DNA from: Charina bottae
Taxonomy: Eukaryota > Chordata > Lepidosauria > Squamata > Charinaidae
NCBI GenBank assembly: GCA_023362775.1
Contig: JALMGJ010000016.1
Location: 3,270,001 to 3,334,000 of the forward strand
Length of the DNA: 64,000 bases
Direction: 5' to 3'
Below are positions 11,414-23,825 of the stretch, piece by piece. A program made the position numbers and the translations under genes. The notes beneath the pieces are model-generated. The model saw only the letters and a list, made by a program, of their open reading frames with translations, was not told the DNA's origin and did no database searches. How positions within the stretch are numbered: the stretch's first letter is position 1; each line of letters begins with the position of its first letter.

Positions 11414-13985
11414 GTAGATGTGGTAAACTACAAATGCAAATCATACAGCCAGAAATGCAAGAAACTTAAACAAATAGAATCAAAACAAGAACACCAATAA
11501 AGTCTCCAATTTTTCAAAATGACATTTTTTCTGTGTCATTTCCCCACCGCCCCTGCACAAAATACTAGGAAGCATAAAGGAATGGATTTGCTCTGGATCC
11601 AGAGAAGACTTAAGTGCAAAATTTGGCAGTCTATAAATTTAATAAATAAATAACTTTTAAATATATAGTTCCTCTAAGGTTGAACTCGACTCCTTGTGCT
11701 AACATGGACAAATCCAAGTAATTTGGTTGACAGCAGTACAGTAATGTTAGAAACCAAGGCCCAGAAAGGAATGTTTAAAAATATAATCTAACCAGGGTCC
11801 TGTCCTTTGATCCCATCCTCACACAAATATTCATTAGCATTCCATATGAAAGGGAGCATTAATTGCTCCTGCCCTCAATCGGCATTTTTATTGCTTGGTA
11901 CAATTATAGTGAGCACTTCTTTGAAAGGAAGTTTCTGGCTGCTTAACCACTGTTGCATTGAAAATCCTCATTCAACTGTGAATGGTTGTATATCAGCATT
12001 TTTTTCAAACAGTTGTAACTTTGTTTTCACATGGCTACAGTGCCCCAATGTTCTATTGGGAGGAAGAGGAGGTGATAATAATTGTTGCCTTTACTTGAGG
12101 AATCAGATGGTTGGTTGAGGCAAATGTTCCTCTCAATGGGAAAATGGCCTACTCACAACCTCCACGGAGCCATGGTATTATAAAGAAAAAATACTCTTGC
12201 TTTTTTCTGCTTTCAAATAAACAACCGGGGAATGAAAAATAAGTTGACTCAGCTCCTCAAACCAACTTATGTTGTGAGATTGAACAGGTCTAGAGCTACT
12301 TCTGAATTACTTCAAAATTCTTGTGTAGAAGTGCCCTAATGCATGTCAGGTACAGATCTGCAGTCAAGTGTTGATCTGGCCAAAGACTTCTTAATCAGAC
12401 AAGTATGAGAGACCTGAGTCAGGAGGAATAGTTGCTGTAAGGCCATCTAAGAAAACAGTTTCTCATATCCCAAAAACAGAGATGAACCTGTGTCAGAAGT
12501 TGTAGATGAAGATGAAGATGACAGAGAAGCTACCTCATTGGCATACACATTCCAAATCTTTCCTTTCTGTTTGAGCTAGAATTGAAGCAGCTGCTATATA
12601 TGCCCACTTCAAGATCCATAACCTATATGGAAATTTTGGGGTATCCCACCAAGGGTTAACTGACATTATTTGATTTGGACCAGAGATAACAAAATCACTG
12701 GGGGGAAATTAGTGCAATGCAGGCCACACTTAGGGTATCAAGCATTATCTTATATTTTCACAAAAGGAAAATCAGTGGTGGTTTGTCCAGCATTTGAAGA
12801 AGTAAAGGAATTGCCAGCAACACTTGGAAACCAAACGTTTTTCACAGCAAGACTTAGCACAAGAAGGAATGTTGGCAACTCCCCCAGATGGATAATTAAT
12901 CAAACAAAGGTTTCCTTCCAAATAAAATGCTAATAATAGGAAACAAATTTGAAGAAGATAAAGGTTTAACATTTACAGGCAAGGTTAAACAGGTACCAGA
13001 AGTAGCCTTCTCCTAAACTTGCTCTTTCTTTTTTCTTGGACTGAACAGATAATACTATCAGCACAAAGAACAGAAATCACTAATCTTGCCCTATTTTGTA
13101 CTTCTAAGCAATTCTGGAGCTCACTAAATCTACTAATGCCTGCATTCAGTGGAACAAATAAAACTTACATAATTTTCACATCCCACAAGGCAGATTTCAG
13201 ACTATGTGAATTATTCAGCTGCTTGTTCCCACTTCCCCATAATAGGCACTTCATGTTCTTCACCTACAAGGAGGTCAACAGAAATTTTGAGGTATCCTTG
13301 TGAAGTCTACGCTGTGGGACCCTAGTATCAGCTCTTAGAGAAATTAATATAGCAACAACAGGGATGGGTCATGACACTCAACCTGACTGAAATCCTGCTT
13401 AAATGGTATTGAGTTAAATAGCAACAGAGCAGCCACCATCTTTGTAAAACTAGAATATTGTCCTGCGTGCTCACTGGAGCCAGGCTTTCTGAGATAAGAT
13501 GGTTGAGGTTTTATTCAGTGCTTATCTGGTGGGTGATGGCTTAGGAGAATATATATATATATATTAAAATGAATGACTATACAAGTTCTACTAGATACTA
13601 TTGGGACCCTGAGCTTTGCTACATTTGCCATATGGCAGGTGCTGATTACAGGCCTGCCCTCTATTCTGGTGGAAGTACTAATTTAATTCAGCCCATAAAA
13701 CTCACGTGCCCATTCTAATACTACATAAAACAAACTTTTCATCCATTCAGAAACTAAAAAAGAGCAAAATCATTTCCCAATGCAGCATGAGCTACCTCAT
13801 TTATTGGGTTCAAAAATCTTTTTTCTTATAGCTAACCTTCCCGTATTTGTAGCACATGGATTTTACTTTTTTATTGATCATATATTTGCTGCTGTTCTTG
13901 ACCTACTGTTATAACTCTGTTGGATGGAACAGTAATTAGGTATTGATACTTGATAAAGCCATTCCAAAAAAGAGTGGTGGCATTT
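11414..13985. other. About 2.6 kb without a supported feature
   Basis: Short open frames at 11807-12118, 12670-12933 and 13019-13303 show no motif or coding bias that I can recognise. A short (at)n tract lies at about 13549-13565. I see no transposon ends. Confidence 0.45.
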
Positions 13986-13994
13986 GGTCTCTCG

Positions 13995-14112
13995 CCTCAC
14001 CCCCAAAGCAAAGACTGCATCTGGATGACCATGTCTGGATTATAGAAATAAAGCTGGATCAGGCCTGAGCAGTACTTGGATGGGAGACTATCCAGAAATT
14101 CCAGGCTACACT
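13995..14112 (+). mobile_element. 5S-rRNA-derived SINE fragment
   Basis: The string gtacttggatgggagacta at about 14070-14090 matches the highly conserved 3' part of the 5S rRNA internal control region. It is preceded by ggatcaggcctgag and followed by ccaggctacactgg, as in 5S-headed SINEs. It is not a functional 5S gene because its 5' half is missing or unrecognisable. Confidence 0.6.
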
Positions 14113-15239
14113 GGAAAGAAAAAATAAAAAAAATAATTCCCAAAGAAAGCAGCAGTAAATCATTTCCATATTGTTGCCAAGAAAACTGCATGGCTTCACA
14201 TATGGTTAACAGAAGCTGAGCTCAGTTTGAGGGCAACGTTATTTTAGTCGTCTTCTTGTATCAGGTACTGTGCATCTTAAGCCTGGAGAAATTCTGCTCG
14301 ATTTCAGCATTCATGTCAGCATCTAAGGCTTGTATTTAGTAAAACATCTTAGAAATAATTTATTCAGGACATACTGGTCTCAGCATGACAGTCAGAACTT
14401 ATTTTCACATACCTGGTTATTACCTTGGAAAGCAGCCGATTAAGTGCCTCACCATGTGCAGAATAGACTTTGAAATGTGTTCTACATAGATTTGCTTTCT
14501 CATTTTGCTAATGGTGTGAAAAAGGCAATGTTTGGCAGTCTGAAATAACATTGCCTTATTCAAGAAGAAGGGTGTGGTCTGACTGCACTATTTCCATAGT
14601 CATTACCTGGGCAATTTTGATACCATTTTAGAATCAAATTATTTAAAACTCAGCGGTCATCCTAAGAGAACAACTATGCTTTCTAATGGTTCTCATGGCA
14701 GAGGTGATTTACATATCCACAGCTAATCAGAGAGTACTCATAATACGGGATTGGCTAGCTGTTCAACGGAAATGTATTAGATAAAAGTAAAATGTGATTT
14801 GTTATAGAAAGTGCACCCATGAGCACAGTATTATAACTGTTGCAAAAATGCTGAAGCCAGAGTATTTGACTACTTGTTACCTTGGAAATGATGGATTGAA
14901 TGCAATGGAATGTAACTTATAACTCCAGATTGTATGACTTTCATTCTATAAGGAGTCAGCTCATGCAATTTACAGGAAGACAGTTTTACAGCTAGCATCC
15001 TAAGATATGTGTGCACACAGTGAGAAAGGCTGAAGAAGGGTCTTTGGCCTGCTTCCCATAGTTCAACTGTCTTTCTTATGAGGATTGTGTTTTTCAAGGA
15101 AGCATGGATCTAATGCAGAAAAAAGAGGCAGGGATCATTCTCACATTCCCAGAAATCATAGGCAATTTAGCCTTATGAGTGCACACTAACGTCTCTGATC
15201 AGCTTGCAGGCTTTATATACTGGTAACTGTGTTTTTTTT
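14113..15239. other. No recognisable feature
   Basis: About 1.1 kb with no coding or repeat signal that I can name. Confidence 0.45.
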
Positions 15240-15515
15240 AATGCAGAGGTGATGGGCAACCTCCAAGAAACTCTGCCTCCCTGCTTTCAACCACTCTATT
15301 GTTGTTCAGAAGAGCTGTGAAGACCTGGCCCTTCACCCAAGCCTTTGGCAAGGGAGAGTGAGACCCTTTGCTTCATTGCATTTGCCATCTTTATCTTTTA
15401 TTTTTTTACTGGTTTTATTGCAATTTCTTTGTTTCTAACCTGTTCTTTGTTGTGAGCTGCCCAGAGTTATTGAGAGTTAGGTGGCATACTAATATTAATA
15501 CTAATAATAATGTAC
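15240..15515 (+). mobile_element. LINE 3' end remnant (L2/CR1-like)
   Basis: The order of features is that of reptile L2/CR1 3' ends: a segment reading like the ORF2 C terminus (gaagacctggcccttcaccc), a T-rich UTR, then ttgtgagctgcccagagtta and an aatact-rich tail. Too old to place in a clade. Confidence 0.5.
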
Positions 15516-15789
15516 ATATACATTAATATATGTAGTTGTTGGAGAAACTTTCTGTTACAATCCACTTTCTGATGAGTGTTACTGTGGTTTGCTTGCCTCG
15601 ACATCGACCTCTATTTATGAACTTACACATAATCTCCTGGAGACTCCATTGCAGATCAGATTTCTACAGCTTTTTAACCTTGCTTTGTATTTGGTTTGTT
15701 CACAAGTGTAATATTTGCTCTCTGTGCTAGATTCCTTCTTGTTTTTCTATATATTAATCGAAGAGAATATTTGTAGCTCAGGGTTGAAC

Positions 15790-16590
15790 TGTAGAGTCCT
15801 TGGTGCTCTCTGAGCCTTGTTGTTTTCTTGCAGCCATTTCATTGCCATCTTCACTGCGAAAAGGGAGTGGGACTTGCTCTCTGTTTATATACCATGGATT
15901 GTCCTGCCTGTGTTGGTGGGGGTGTTGTACTCTCCTTGGTAGTTCCTTGGTTGGGCTGTTGTTTGTGGCTTGGTTGACTGACTGAGTTAATAGTTCCTTG
16001 ATTAGGGTCTATTGTGTTATTTGATTGCTCCTCTGGTGCTAATCTTGGTGTTAATCTTTGCCTATCTGGGTGTTGATTGCTGGCAAGGAGGTGCTCTGGT
16101 CTTCTGGCTTTTCTGTTGTCTCTTATGAATGGTATATAAATGTTGTTTACCTCTATGTGTCTGTTGATGGCTGCTTTGTCTGAGTGCCAAGCTTCCAGGA
16201 ATTCTCTAGCATTTTTGGATTTGGCTTGGTTTAAGATGCTCACAGTTTCCCAGTTGAAAGTATGGTTAAGTCTGACCATGTGTTGTGAGTTTAAGGAGTT
16301 TTCATTGTGTCTTCTGACTGCTAGTTGGTGTTCGTGGATGTGCTATGCTAGTCTTCTGCCCGTCTGTCCTACGTAGTGGCTGCTACAGTCCTTACACTGT
16401 ATGTTGTAGATAACTCCTGTTTTTTTTTCTTCGGCTACTGGGTCTTTTGGTTTACTTACGATGTTCTGAAGGGTTTTGGTTGATTTATGTGCTATGGTGA
16501 TGCTGTGTGGTTGTAACAGTCTATTAGATGTTTCTGAGATGTATATCAGAAACATACTCTGGTTTCTCTTCAGATCGTATAAACCCATTC
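15790..16590 (-). mobile_element. Penelope-like element, 3' part with GIY-YIG domain
   Basis: Minus-strand frames at 16588-16343 and 16279-15851 encode the endonuclease end of a PLE: TGVIYNIQCKDC then HYVGQTGRR (the GIY-YIG core), and, after a frame break near 16340, NHTFNWETVSILNQAKSKN. The same protein is better preserved at 44172-44930. Downstream (15790-15890) lies the terminal non-coding block shared with 44990-45102 and 49441-49547. PLEs insert using a Penelope-type reverse transcriptase coupled to GIY-YIG cleavage. This copy is truncated before the RT and frameshifted. Confidence 0.85.
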
Positions 16591-16689
16591 CATGTTAGCA
16601 TAAATAACATATTTTTAAATGAAAAATAACTATATATTTAAAAAAAAATAGTGAGTAGAAAGGCATTGTTTTATATTTTTGCAAATCTC

Positions 16690-18914
16690 TTTAGGCTTAA
16701 TAGAAGAGAGCTGGATTCTCATATCTGTTTCTGCATTCAGAAACAGATGTTGCTTTGGTTGAAGTGTATGAAGAATTGGTCACTTGGAAAATATTGGTTC
16801 ACTGAGTTATGCCGATCTTCCAAATGTTGACACATTTAATTATACAATATCAAAAAATCACATTTATTTAGTTCACCATTGCTCTCATCAGAAAAGTTTT
16901 TAATATTAGAAATCTGTGAAGGTGGCGGATACAAGTTTTCCAAAATTTTAATTTTCACTTGAAAGCTTGAATTTTATCATTGGCAATAAATACTGTTACT
17001 GTAGTTGTTTTCCTTGAAGTGACAGGCTTACCTTGTTCATTTTCAAGAAAATGTCTCCCAAATACCCAAGTCTGGATAACTGTACATTGTCTGACCTTGT
17101 CTAATGAGTTATTCTTTCAAGTAAAAATGGTGTTCCATTAAAAAGCGGATAGTTCAGCTCACTACTCGAACAATCACACAGGTGGTTTTCCTCAAAACAA
17201 CCATTGTGCTTCAGAATGCTACAGCTTTATGCATACTTCCCACTTCATCACACAGAATGTTGAAAAGGCATGTAATCAAAGGTCAAAATTTAATAAAATT
17301 AATAATTTGTGTTGCTTCATCAAGTGTATTCTTAATTAAAACTTCCTGCCTGCCTGCCTGCCTGCCTGCAAGTGCTAGGTGGGAAAGAATATGACTACTA
17401 GTGCAATTTGGTGTTGCTGCCTTGATTTGTGCTAAGGTGCCAGCAATTTTACCATTTCTTTTTCACCATCAGGGCAAATGTCAACCCAGTGGTTCCAGGA
17501 TAAACCATGAGATTCAAAATAAAGTTATTCAACATTTTGAATATTTCAGCACCACGTGATTATTCCAAGCATCCCCATAAAAGAAGATCTTTGATGATTA
17601 ATTGGTGTTGATACCTGACGAATGCTAGCAAAACAAGTACAGCCACATCTGTAGATTCATCCATTTGTAAGGCAAAAGTACAATTCTGCAGATAGGTTAT
17701 TAACTCAGTCTTCATGTTTGCAGCTCAATCTTTAGTTTGATGAGTTACTGTATCATTGGAAAGTGGCACTGCCATGATTTCTTATACTGACTTTTCATCT
17801 AGCAGGAATTCAGCAATGTCAACTGTACAAAACTTTATTAGTCTCCCAGCTATTGTGTGCACTTCTCCAGCCAATGCAATATGATAACCTACCCTTTATG
17901 ATGCTTCAGTGTTTTTTTCATTTCTAGTTTGAAAAGCTGTAACAAACAATTTCTGGATTTTAAGGAGCTAATTATATCTACATTTAAAATACTCTATTCC
18001 TTTTTCTTTAAACTCAGAATGATTGGTCTCAAAATGACACCATAACTTAACTGGCACCGTAATACTATTTTAAAATATTCCGTTGCATAAGACACAATAA
18101 GGTAAATTATTAACATTTATATAGCCGAGGGAAAGACATCTTTTATCATATTTTCATTTGTTATTTACAGTTTTGCCCTCTTTCTTTGGAGTAGATTCCT
18201 CCCTTTCATGAGTCAAAGAACTCTCTGATATCTCGGTTTCATCATTATTAGCATCTTTAAAGGTAGACGATGTGGCTGTGCATTGAGAAAGTGAGTCTTC
18301 TAATCTCCCTTTTTTAAGCCAATGATCCATCCTTAAATATAAGAAAAATATATTATAAATCCTTTTATTTTAGAATGAAATATTAGTAAATTCTAAAATA
18401 ACAGTTTTAAACAAAAGTAAGAAAAGTTTTTTTTTTAAAAAAAAAATAAAACTTTATTGCAAAATGAGACAAAATCTACTTACTTCTTGTGTTTCCATTT
18501 TGGTGCAAGGAAAACTTCAGGATTTCAAAATAACAGTTTACTGGACAATAATGAGGTTACAGAAGTTACAGCAGGTATAATTGAAGATAGCTAGTAAGAG
18601 CAGAGTAGATATACTGAGAACAAACTGAATTAATTTTTGAAAGTGGATATATTTATACCCCAAACCTACTATTTTAGAACATTCTAAAAAACACTAGAAT
18701 ACACAAGTAGATATTCCATTAGCTGTCAAGAGCAATGATATCATCATACATCATGTTTGGAAACTGGAAACTCCATTGTAAATATGCGAGAATAAGAATG
18801 AAAAATGGTAATAACATCTTCATATTATTATGAAAATAATTTTGATCCTGTGGATCCCCTAAAAGAGACTCAAGGACCCCCAGGGGTCCACAGACCACAT
18901 TTTGAGAACTGCTG
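16690..18914 (-). pseudogene. hAT-family (ZBED/FAM200-like) transposase pseudogene
   Basis: On the minus strand, around 17700-17580, the translation reads LQNCTFALQMDESTDVAVL and then LLAFVRYQ. The MDESTD block with a following FVRY is characteristic of hAT transposases and of the domesticated ZBED5/FAM200 relatives. Just N-terminal, 17880-17760 reads AGRLIKFCTVDIAEFLLDEK. Further toward lower coordinates the text remains weakly alignable to the transposase C terminus. Numerous stops and frameshifts break it. The high-coordinate end (to 18914) carries a hAT-like terminus: minus strand cagcagttctcaaaatgtgg followed by tctgtggaccc. I could not find the partner terminus near 16.6-16.7 kb. A (TGCC)n run sits at 17346-17369. 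Confidence 0.7.
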
Positions 18915-19045
18915 CCCTAGAGTATACTTATACTTTGGTGTTTCCCCTTTTTTGTAAAATGCTGGCAGTTACCTTGGTGGAAAACTGTGTGGAAGGTTCA
19001 TATGATGTGTGATGACTTGTACCTGGCATAAGCATGAGTGAAACA

Positions 19046-19059
19046 CACACACACAAACA

Positions 19060-19099
<40 letters not shown>
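19046..19099. repeat. (CA)n(GA)n microsatellite
   Basis: cacacacaca passes into agagagagag. The Leu/Ser/Cys/Val-rich minus-strand frame here is repeat-derived. Confidence 0.9.
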
Positions 19100-19256
19100 A
19101 GGGACAGAAAACAAAACAGACTGTCTTCCTTTGATGTGAAGGGAGGCAGTAAATGTTAGAATGCATGTTATTGTTTATGGTATTAGGTAATTTATCTGTA
19201 ATTAGGATGGGTATAGAGTCTCTTTAGTAGAGAGGAATGTAGAGGCACTTGGATAG

Positions 19257-19531
19257 TGTAATGGTATGTGGGAATGACCTTGAGAAACAGGAGGAAGAGC
19301 CACAGACTAGGCAATGGTCAGATAAGAGGCAGCTAAGCCCGCAGAAGGAATGGGGACATGGCAAATGTCTCAGAAGGGACTCATCCTAGTTTCTTGGGCT
19401 GTAAAGGTAAGGGGGGAGAGATGTACTGTATTTTCAGACTTGCAAAGATTCTCTTAATGTAACCTTACAATAAATATAGAGATAGTACTCCTGGGTGTGT
19501 TTCTTATCTGGGTTGCCTCTCAAGGCTGACA
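19257..19531 (+). mobile_element. Solo LTR
   Basis: It starts tgtaatggtatgtgggaatg and ends ctcaaggctgaca. Both flanks carry the perfect 5-bp TSD gatag (19252-19256 and 19532-19536). It contains an aataaa poly(A) signal (cttacaataaatatag, about 19465). It is the best-preserved of three copies in this window (others at 9791-10066 and 28214-28483). Length 275 bp. The TSD size fits an endogenous retrovirus or gypsy-like parent; no internal domain is present to decide. Confidence 0.85.
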
Positions 19532-19559
19532 GATAGCCATAGGAAGGTCACCCCATAAT

Positions 19560-20410
19560 TTAAGGTCACTATACAATTTACATTATCATTCCTATGTAAC
19601 ATTTTGGATGGTAACCTTGCTTGGTTTGGAGCTCTTTTGCATTATTTTGGCCAGGAGTCCAGTGTAGTTGTGCATGCCAATAAAAGATATTTTGTTGCAC
19701 TTTGGTCCCTTATTTAAGGGGGAAGTTTTGCCATAACAGCCTGGTGTAGTCATCAGGATTAGAAGGTCAAGAGCCAGGGCAGTCTGCTGCGTTCACCTCT
19801 GGCATTTTCACAGGTTCAGTGTTCAGTGTTTCTGTCCATGCCTTTTTTCCTCTCTGATCCAGAACACATTTGGAGATACAGTACTTGGTTGAGGTTAGGT
19901 TGTGGGGAAGTATTTTGGGGACCCTGCAGGAGCAAGTCAGGTGTGTTACAACTCAGAAAGAGTGATTCACCTGTTCCTGCCATTTGACTCTGCAGGTATA
20001 ACAGGCAGTGGGAAGTTTGAATGCCAGCTTGTGTGAGTATTTGGGCACCATAGGGAAAGGAGACTTTGGGGTGGTTTAACTCCTGTTTCTTGTCTGTCTT
20101 AACCTGCACCTCATTGGTTGAGGTCTATCATGTCCCCGATATATTCCCACCTGTACACTAGGACTGGGCATCTCTTCCTTTCAGCCGCCCTCACTTGCAG
20201 AGCTAGAGGAAGTTCCCCTGTGACCACCAACTATGAAAAGCAAGGGGGAGGATTGTTGATCCCCATGTCCCTAGAAGCTGTGAGAGGAGCTCTTTCCATG
20301 TGATGTTTGTACCCAAATAAACTTCCCACTGCTGACCAGAACTGCTGTAAGATATATCAGCTGCACCTAGTGGGGGCAAGAAATTGTTTCTCAACAACTC
20401 CTCCATTCAG
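19560..20410. other. Possible decayed LTR-type sequence, unresolved
   Basis: Two poly(A)-signal contexts (ccaataaaagatatt near 19678 and cccaaataaacttccc near 20313) are followed by T- or G-rich sequence as in LTR R/U5 regions. No paired TG/CA ends or TSD could be fixed. No coding region is recognised. Confidence 0.25.
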
Positions 20411-22790
20411 AAAGCAAGGGGGATTGACAATTGTGCATGTTCCATTAATCTGCACTTGTGGCTGAAGAGTATAATCTTGAAACAGACATGAATAAACTTC
20501 TAAACATGGCCTTCCATCTGAATATATGTTTTCATAATTCAGTTTCTTAATTCCCTCCACCGCAAAATTTTTGGGTCACTGATTGCTTGCTTAACTGCCA
20601 CATTTCTGAAATGGAGTTCTCCTTTATTTTATTCATTCTTTATTCTTTATTTAAGAATGCTATTCTTAAAAACCATGTCAGGACTTCTCAGGGAGAGCAA
20701 GTGACAATTTTACTACAGTAGTTTACAGTAAGCCTGCAAACAGACTTCCTTTCTCTCTTTACAACATTTAGAAAGTAAGGGTGAAAAATCAGATGTTTAT
20801 TTTTAATGCTTTTAAAAAATATTATGTTCCATCTTAATCTTTGCTATTACCAGTTCTTCCAAGACCCAGGAAAGGATGCTTGGAAAATAGCTTGACATTT
20901 ATGTATTTCCATTTTGACATTATCAGGGTTAATTAAATGATAACCTCCCCAGCGGTGGAAATTGTATGAGGCAATAATGTCACCTAGATTGTAATAGTAG
21001 AAACTGTATGAGCAAGTGCTTACTGCAATGTGAAATGTGCTGGGTGTCTATTACACAGAAATTTCTAAAAGTGGAAAAGAAAAACAGAAAACTGATATTT
21101 TGAATAACTTTGGGTTGGGGAGCTGCCAAGTGAGAGTGTCAAGCAATATAGTTTTATTGGTGTTTTCATTGAGAACTGCATAAACATTGGAAAAAAACTA
21201 TTTCAGCAGCCTGGGTTAACTCGTGACACCATGATTCATATTGGGAGGCCCTTTGGTACACAGAATAATACAATTATACAGTATGATGAAAAGGAAAGTT
21301 TGAATACAACAAATATTGTCTTATTCAAGAGAAATAGAAGTAATCCCACTCTCATGGATAGGTCTCAAACTGAGAAAATAATAATAATAAAAATAAATAT
21401 GACTTATGCATACATTATTTTTTCATATGCATACTGCACACATGAAGAAGATATGGATCACATCTGCTGCCCACCTCTTTAAACTTATGCTTTCAAGCCA
21501 ACACCCTTCAGCATAAAATAGAGTTGAAAGGGGCCAGATGGATGGCTATCTAGCCTTCATTTGAGCATAGCCAGTGAAGGGTTAAGCACCAGACATAACC
21601 AAGAACTCAATGTAAATAAACCTTAGTATATATTGCAATACTCACATAAGTTATTATATATCTACATTGCCTAGTTACATTCTAGGAACAGTTATAAATA
21701 AGAGTTCTTATTTTACCTTACAGTTTCCTGTAGGGAAGTGAGGATCTACACAAATTCATTCTTTGTACTGCCTATATTAGTAAGCCAATATTCACATTCA
21801 TCAGTTAGAAAACATTAAAAAGCAAGTTCTGTTTTTTTTTTTTTAGAAATCCAAATCCATTTTACTTTGCAACTTTCCTTAATATATGAACATTCTGAGA
21901 GTGAATACAGGAGGGCAGAAATACTAAAAGAAAAATGTAGGCAGTGGCAAAGCAGAAATGGTGGGTGTAATAAAGCTTGTGATGGGTGGTTAGGGGACAG
22001 GGAAGGCCAAGCATATATGGTGGTTGGCTAGTTCACACAATGAGTGAAAAGAGGGTGAGGAGTAGTAAGTACACTTGGGTGGGAGGAAGCAGGAGCCCTA
22101 AGGATATGTGGTGAATGAGGCTGAGTACACACACAGGATGTGGGGCTGAAAGAAGGTGAAGCTAAACATGTGCTTAAGAAGTGGGGAAGGCTGAGAAAGC
22201 AGGAGTAAGGGAAATTAAATGGAAGGGTCAAGCACAAAAGGTTGGTGGGAGTGGAGCATGGGGCTATGGGGAAAGGGAATGAAGGAGGTGGACGCTGGCA
22301 AGGAGGAATCTGAGAGTTTGTTGTGCATAAGTGGGAGTAGTCTAGCTTATACAGTGGATGTGTCTGGGAGGGAACAAGCAATTAATGCATTGGCGAAAGG
22401 AAGATTCTCTTCTTAGACAATTCCCATCACTGTAATAAGTGAGGACTTGGGGTGCAGGGAAAACTCCTGTTCATTGCACTTATAAGGGAAGTATAATGGG
22501 TACTTTACATTCTTTCACCACCATGGGATCTGTGCCAGAACAACTAGGCTATCCAGAACCAAGGATATTGGGTACATTATGCCCCTGGCTCAAGAAACTA
22601 AAAGTTTAAGTACATTTACATGAAACATACTTATGAAGAAATTTGGACCCTGTACAGTTGTCTGTAGGAGAGAAGCCACAGTCCAGTGAAAAGTTCATCA
22701 TCATCATAATTTGTTAAAAATATTTCTGGTAGGGCCTCTGTTTGAGATGATGGAGAGTTGCTACTGGAAGATTGAAAGGTGGCTTTCAGT
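20411..22790. other. About 2.4 kb without a supported feature
   Basis: AT-rich up to about 21900, then a purine-rich (gg/ga) stretch at 22030-22400. The latter produces a Pro/Ser-rich minus-strand frame (22028-22381) that is compositional. No TIR, LINE tail or splice pattern is recognised. Confidence 0.45.
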
Positions 22791-22796
22791 GTAGGT

Positions 22797-22931
22797 CAGA
22801 GGTGGGGAAGACAGTAGCCTTTCAGATGTTTCTGTATGACAACTCCCAGTAACCCTCATCACTGACCACAAAGGCTGTGCCGTTAGTTGCAGTTCAGTAG
22901 CTTCTGGAAGGTCAAAGGTTCCACCCCCTTA
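22797..22931. mobile_element. Palindromic hAT-like MITE, decayed
   Basis: The left part (cagaggtggggaaga, cctttcagatgtttctgt, gacaactcccagtaaccc) is mirrored imperfectly by the right part (ttgcagttcagtagcttctg, gaaggtcaaaggttccaccc). This is the layout of short palindromic hAT MITEs common in vertebrates. No clear 8-bp TSD could be read. Confidence 0.5.
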
Positions 22932-23449
22932 GTTAAAGGGAATTTTAAATGGTTGTATAGAGCTCTGAGTTAAAACACCCAGAAACTGCAATCTGTTCAT
23001 TTCCTATTTACCGTTGGTTGAATTCTAGCATTTGATATTGTAATGAAATTGAACTTTTTCTTCTGCACTGTTTTCACTGTTTTCAGGAATGCATAGAAAA
23101 CAGCAGCTACGAAAACTTCAGTGTTATCATGCTATGTATGAAATAAGCAAGAAGCTGCTTACAACAATAGCTTACAACAATAATGTGAAACTAGATGTGT
23201 TCCGTATTGTGCAACATTCTAAAATATTGGTTCCTTCCATAAACAAAAAAAGCTATATTGTGGTGCCAGTAATCTTGAATGTAGAGGAATAAAATCACTT
23301 GAATCTTGTTACAGAAATGTACTTGGAGAATGAACAAACATATTTTTAGCCTGCTGGGTTATGCCTAGAGCAAGGGTCGGAAATGGCGGCTCGCGAGCCA
23401 GATGCGGCTCTTTGGCCCCTTGAGTGTGGCTCTTCTGCAGCTGAACTCA

Positions 23450-23490
23450 CCCCCGCCCCTTCCACGCGATTGGATCCCGCCCCCAAATGG
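23450..23490. repeat. Left subterminal copy of the CCAAT/GC-box unit
   Basis: ccccgccccttccacgcgat followed by tggatcccgcccccaaa matches the unit arrayed near the right end (27427-27620). It contains an attgg inverted CCAAT box between GC boxes. Confidence 0.7.
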
Positions 23491-23686
23491 CCGGCGCTGG
23501 AGGAGGGCGATTGATTCTTCCTCCTCCCGCCCTCGGGAGCCTTCCAGAGTCGGGCAGCGCTTCTTCGAGGTCGGCGGGTGGGGAAGTTGGTTGGTCGCCA
23601 CCGCCGCTGCCTCTTCCTCCGCCCGCATTGCAACGGCTGCCGCCGCCCCCCCCAAGCACTCGCCAGGCAGGCAGGAGAGCGTCGCC

Positions 23687-23818
23687 ATGCTGGGCGCGCT
23701 GCGAGAGGAGACAGCGCAGCTGCTGGGCGACTACCTGCAGCACCGGCTGGGGGACGCGGCGCTGCCCCCCAGCCGCACGGCCGAGACGCTGCGGCGGGTG
23801 GCCGACAAGCTGGAGAGG
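23687..23818 (+). pseudogene. BCL2L10: Captured 5' coding fragment resembling BCL2L10/NR13
   Basis: From an ATG in good context (gtcgccatgc) the frame reads MLGALREETAQLLGDYL, then about 10 residues, then ALPPSRTAETLRRVADKLER. This matches, from memory, the N terminus of avian NR13/BCL2L10 (a BCL2-family apoptosis regulator on mitochondria and ER): the LREET..LL.DY start, the AALPPS spacer, and the beginning of a BH3-like helix (TLRRVADKLE). Homology stops after about 44 residues, exactly where the 116-bp repeat motif (gtgcagcgggatgggagc) begins, so BH1, BH2 and the membrane anchor are absent. The GC-rich 23490-23686 stretch upstream may be the gene's own leader or promoter. The frame stays open for hundreds of codons into repeats, which is not evidence of function. 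Its identity needs a protein search. Confidence 0.65.
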
Positions 23819-23825
23819 TGCAGCG

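Noticed and set aside
14060..14095. 5S rRNA gene
   Set aside because: Only the 3' part of the internal control region is recognisable and the context is that of a 5S-headed SINE.
16150..16215. Interpreting the 15.8-16.6 kb plus-strand frames as small secreted Cys-rich peptides
   Set aside because: They are antisense to the GIY-YIG domain frame, and the same antisense pattern recurs at 44507-44743.
22028..22381. 117-codon Pro/Ser-rich minus-strand frame
   Set aside because: Arises from a purine-biased stretch; no motif, start context or repeat homology supports it.
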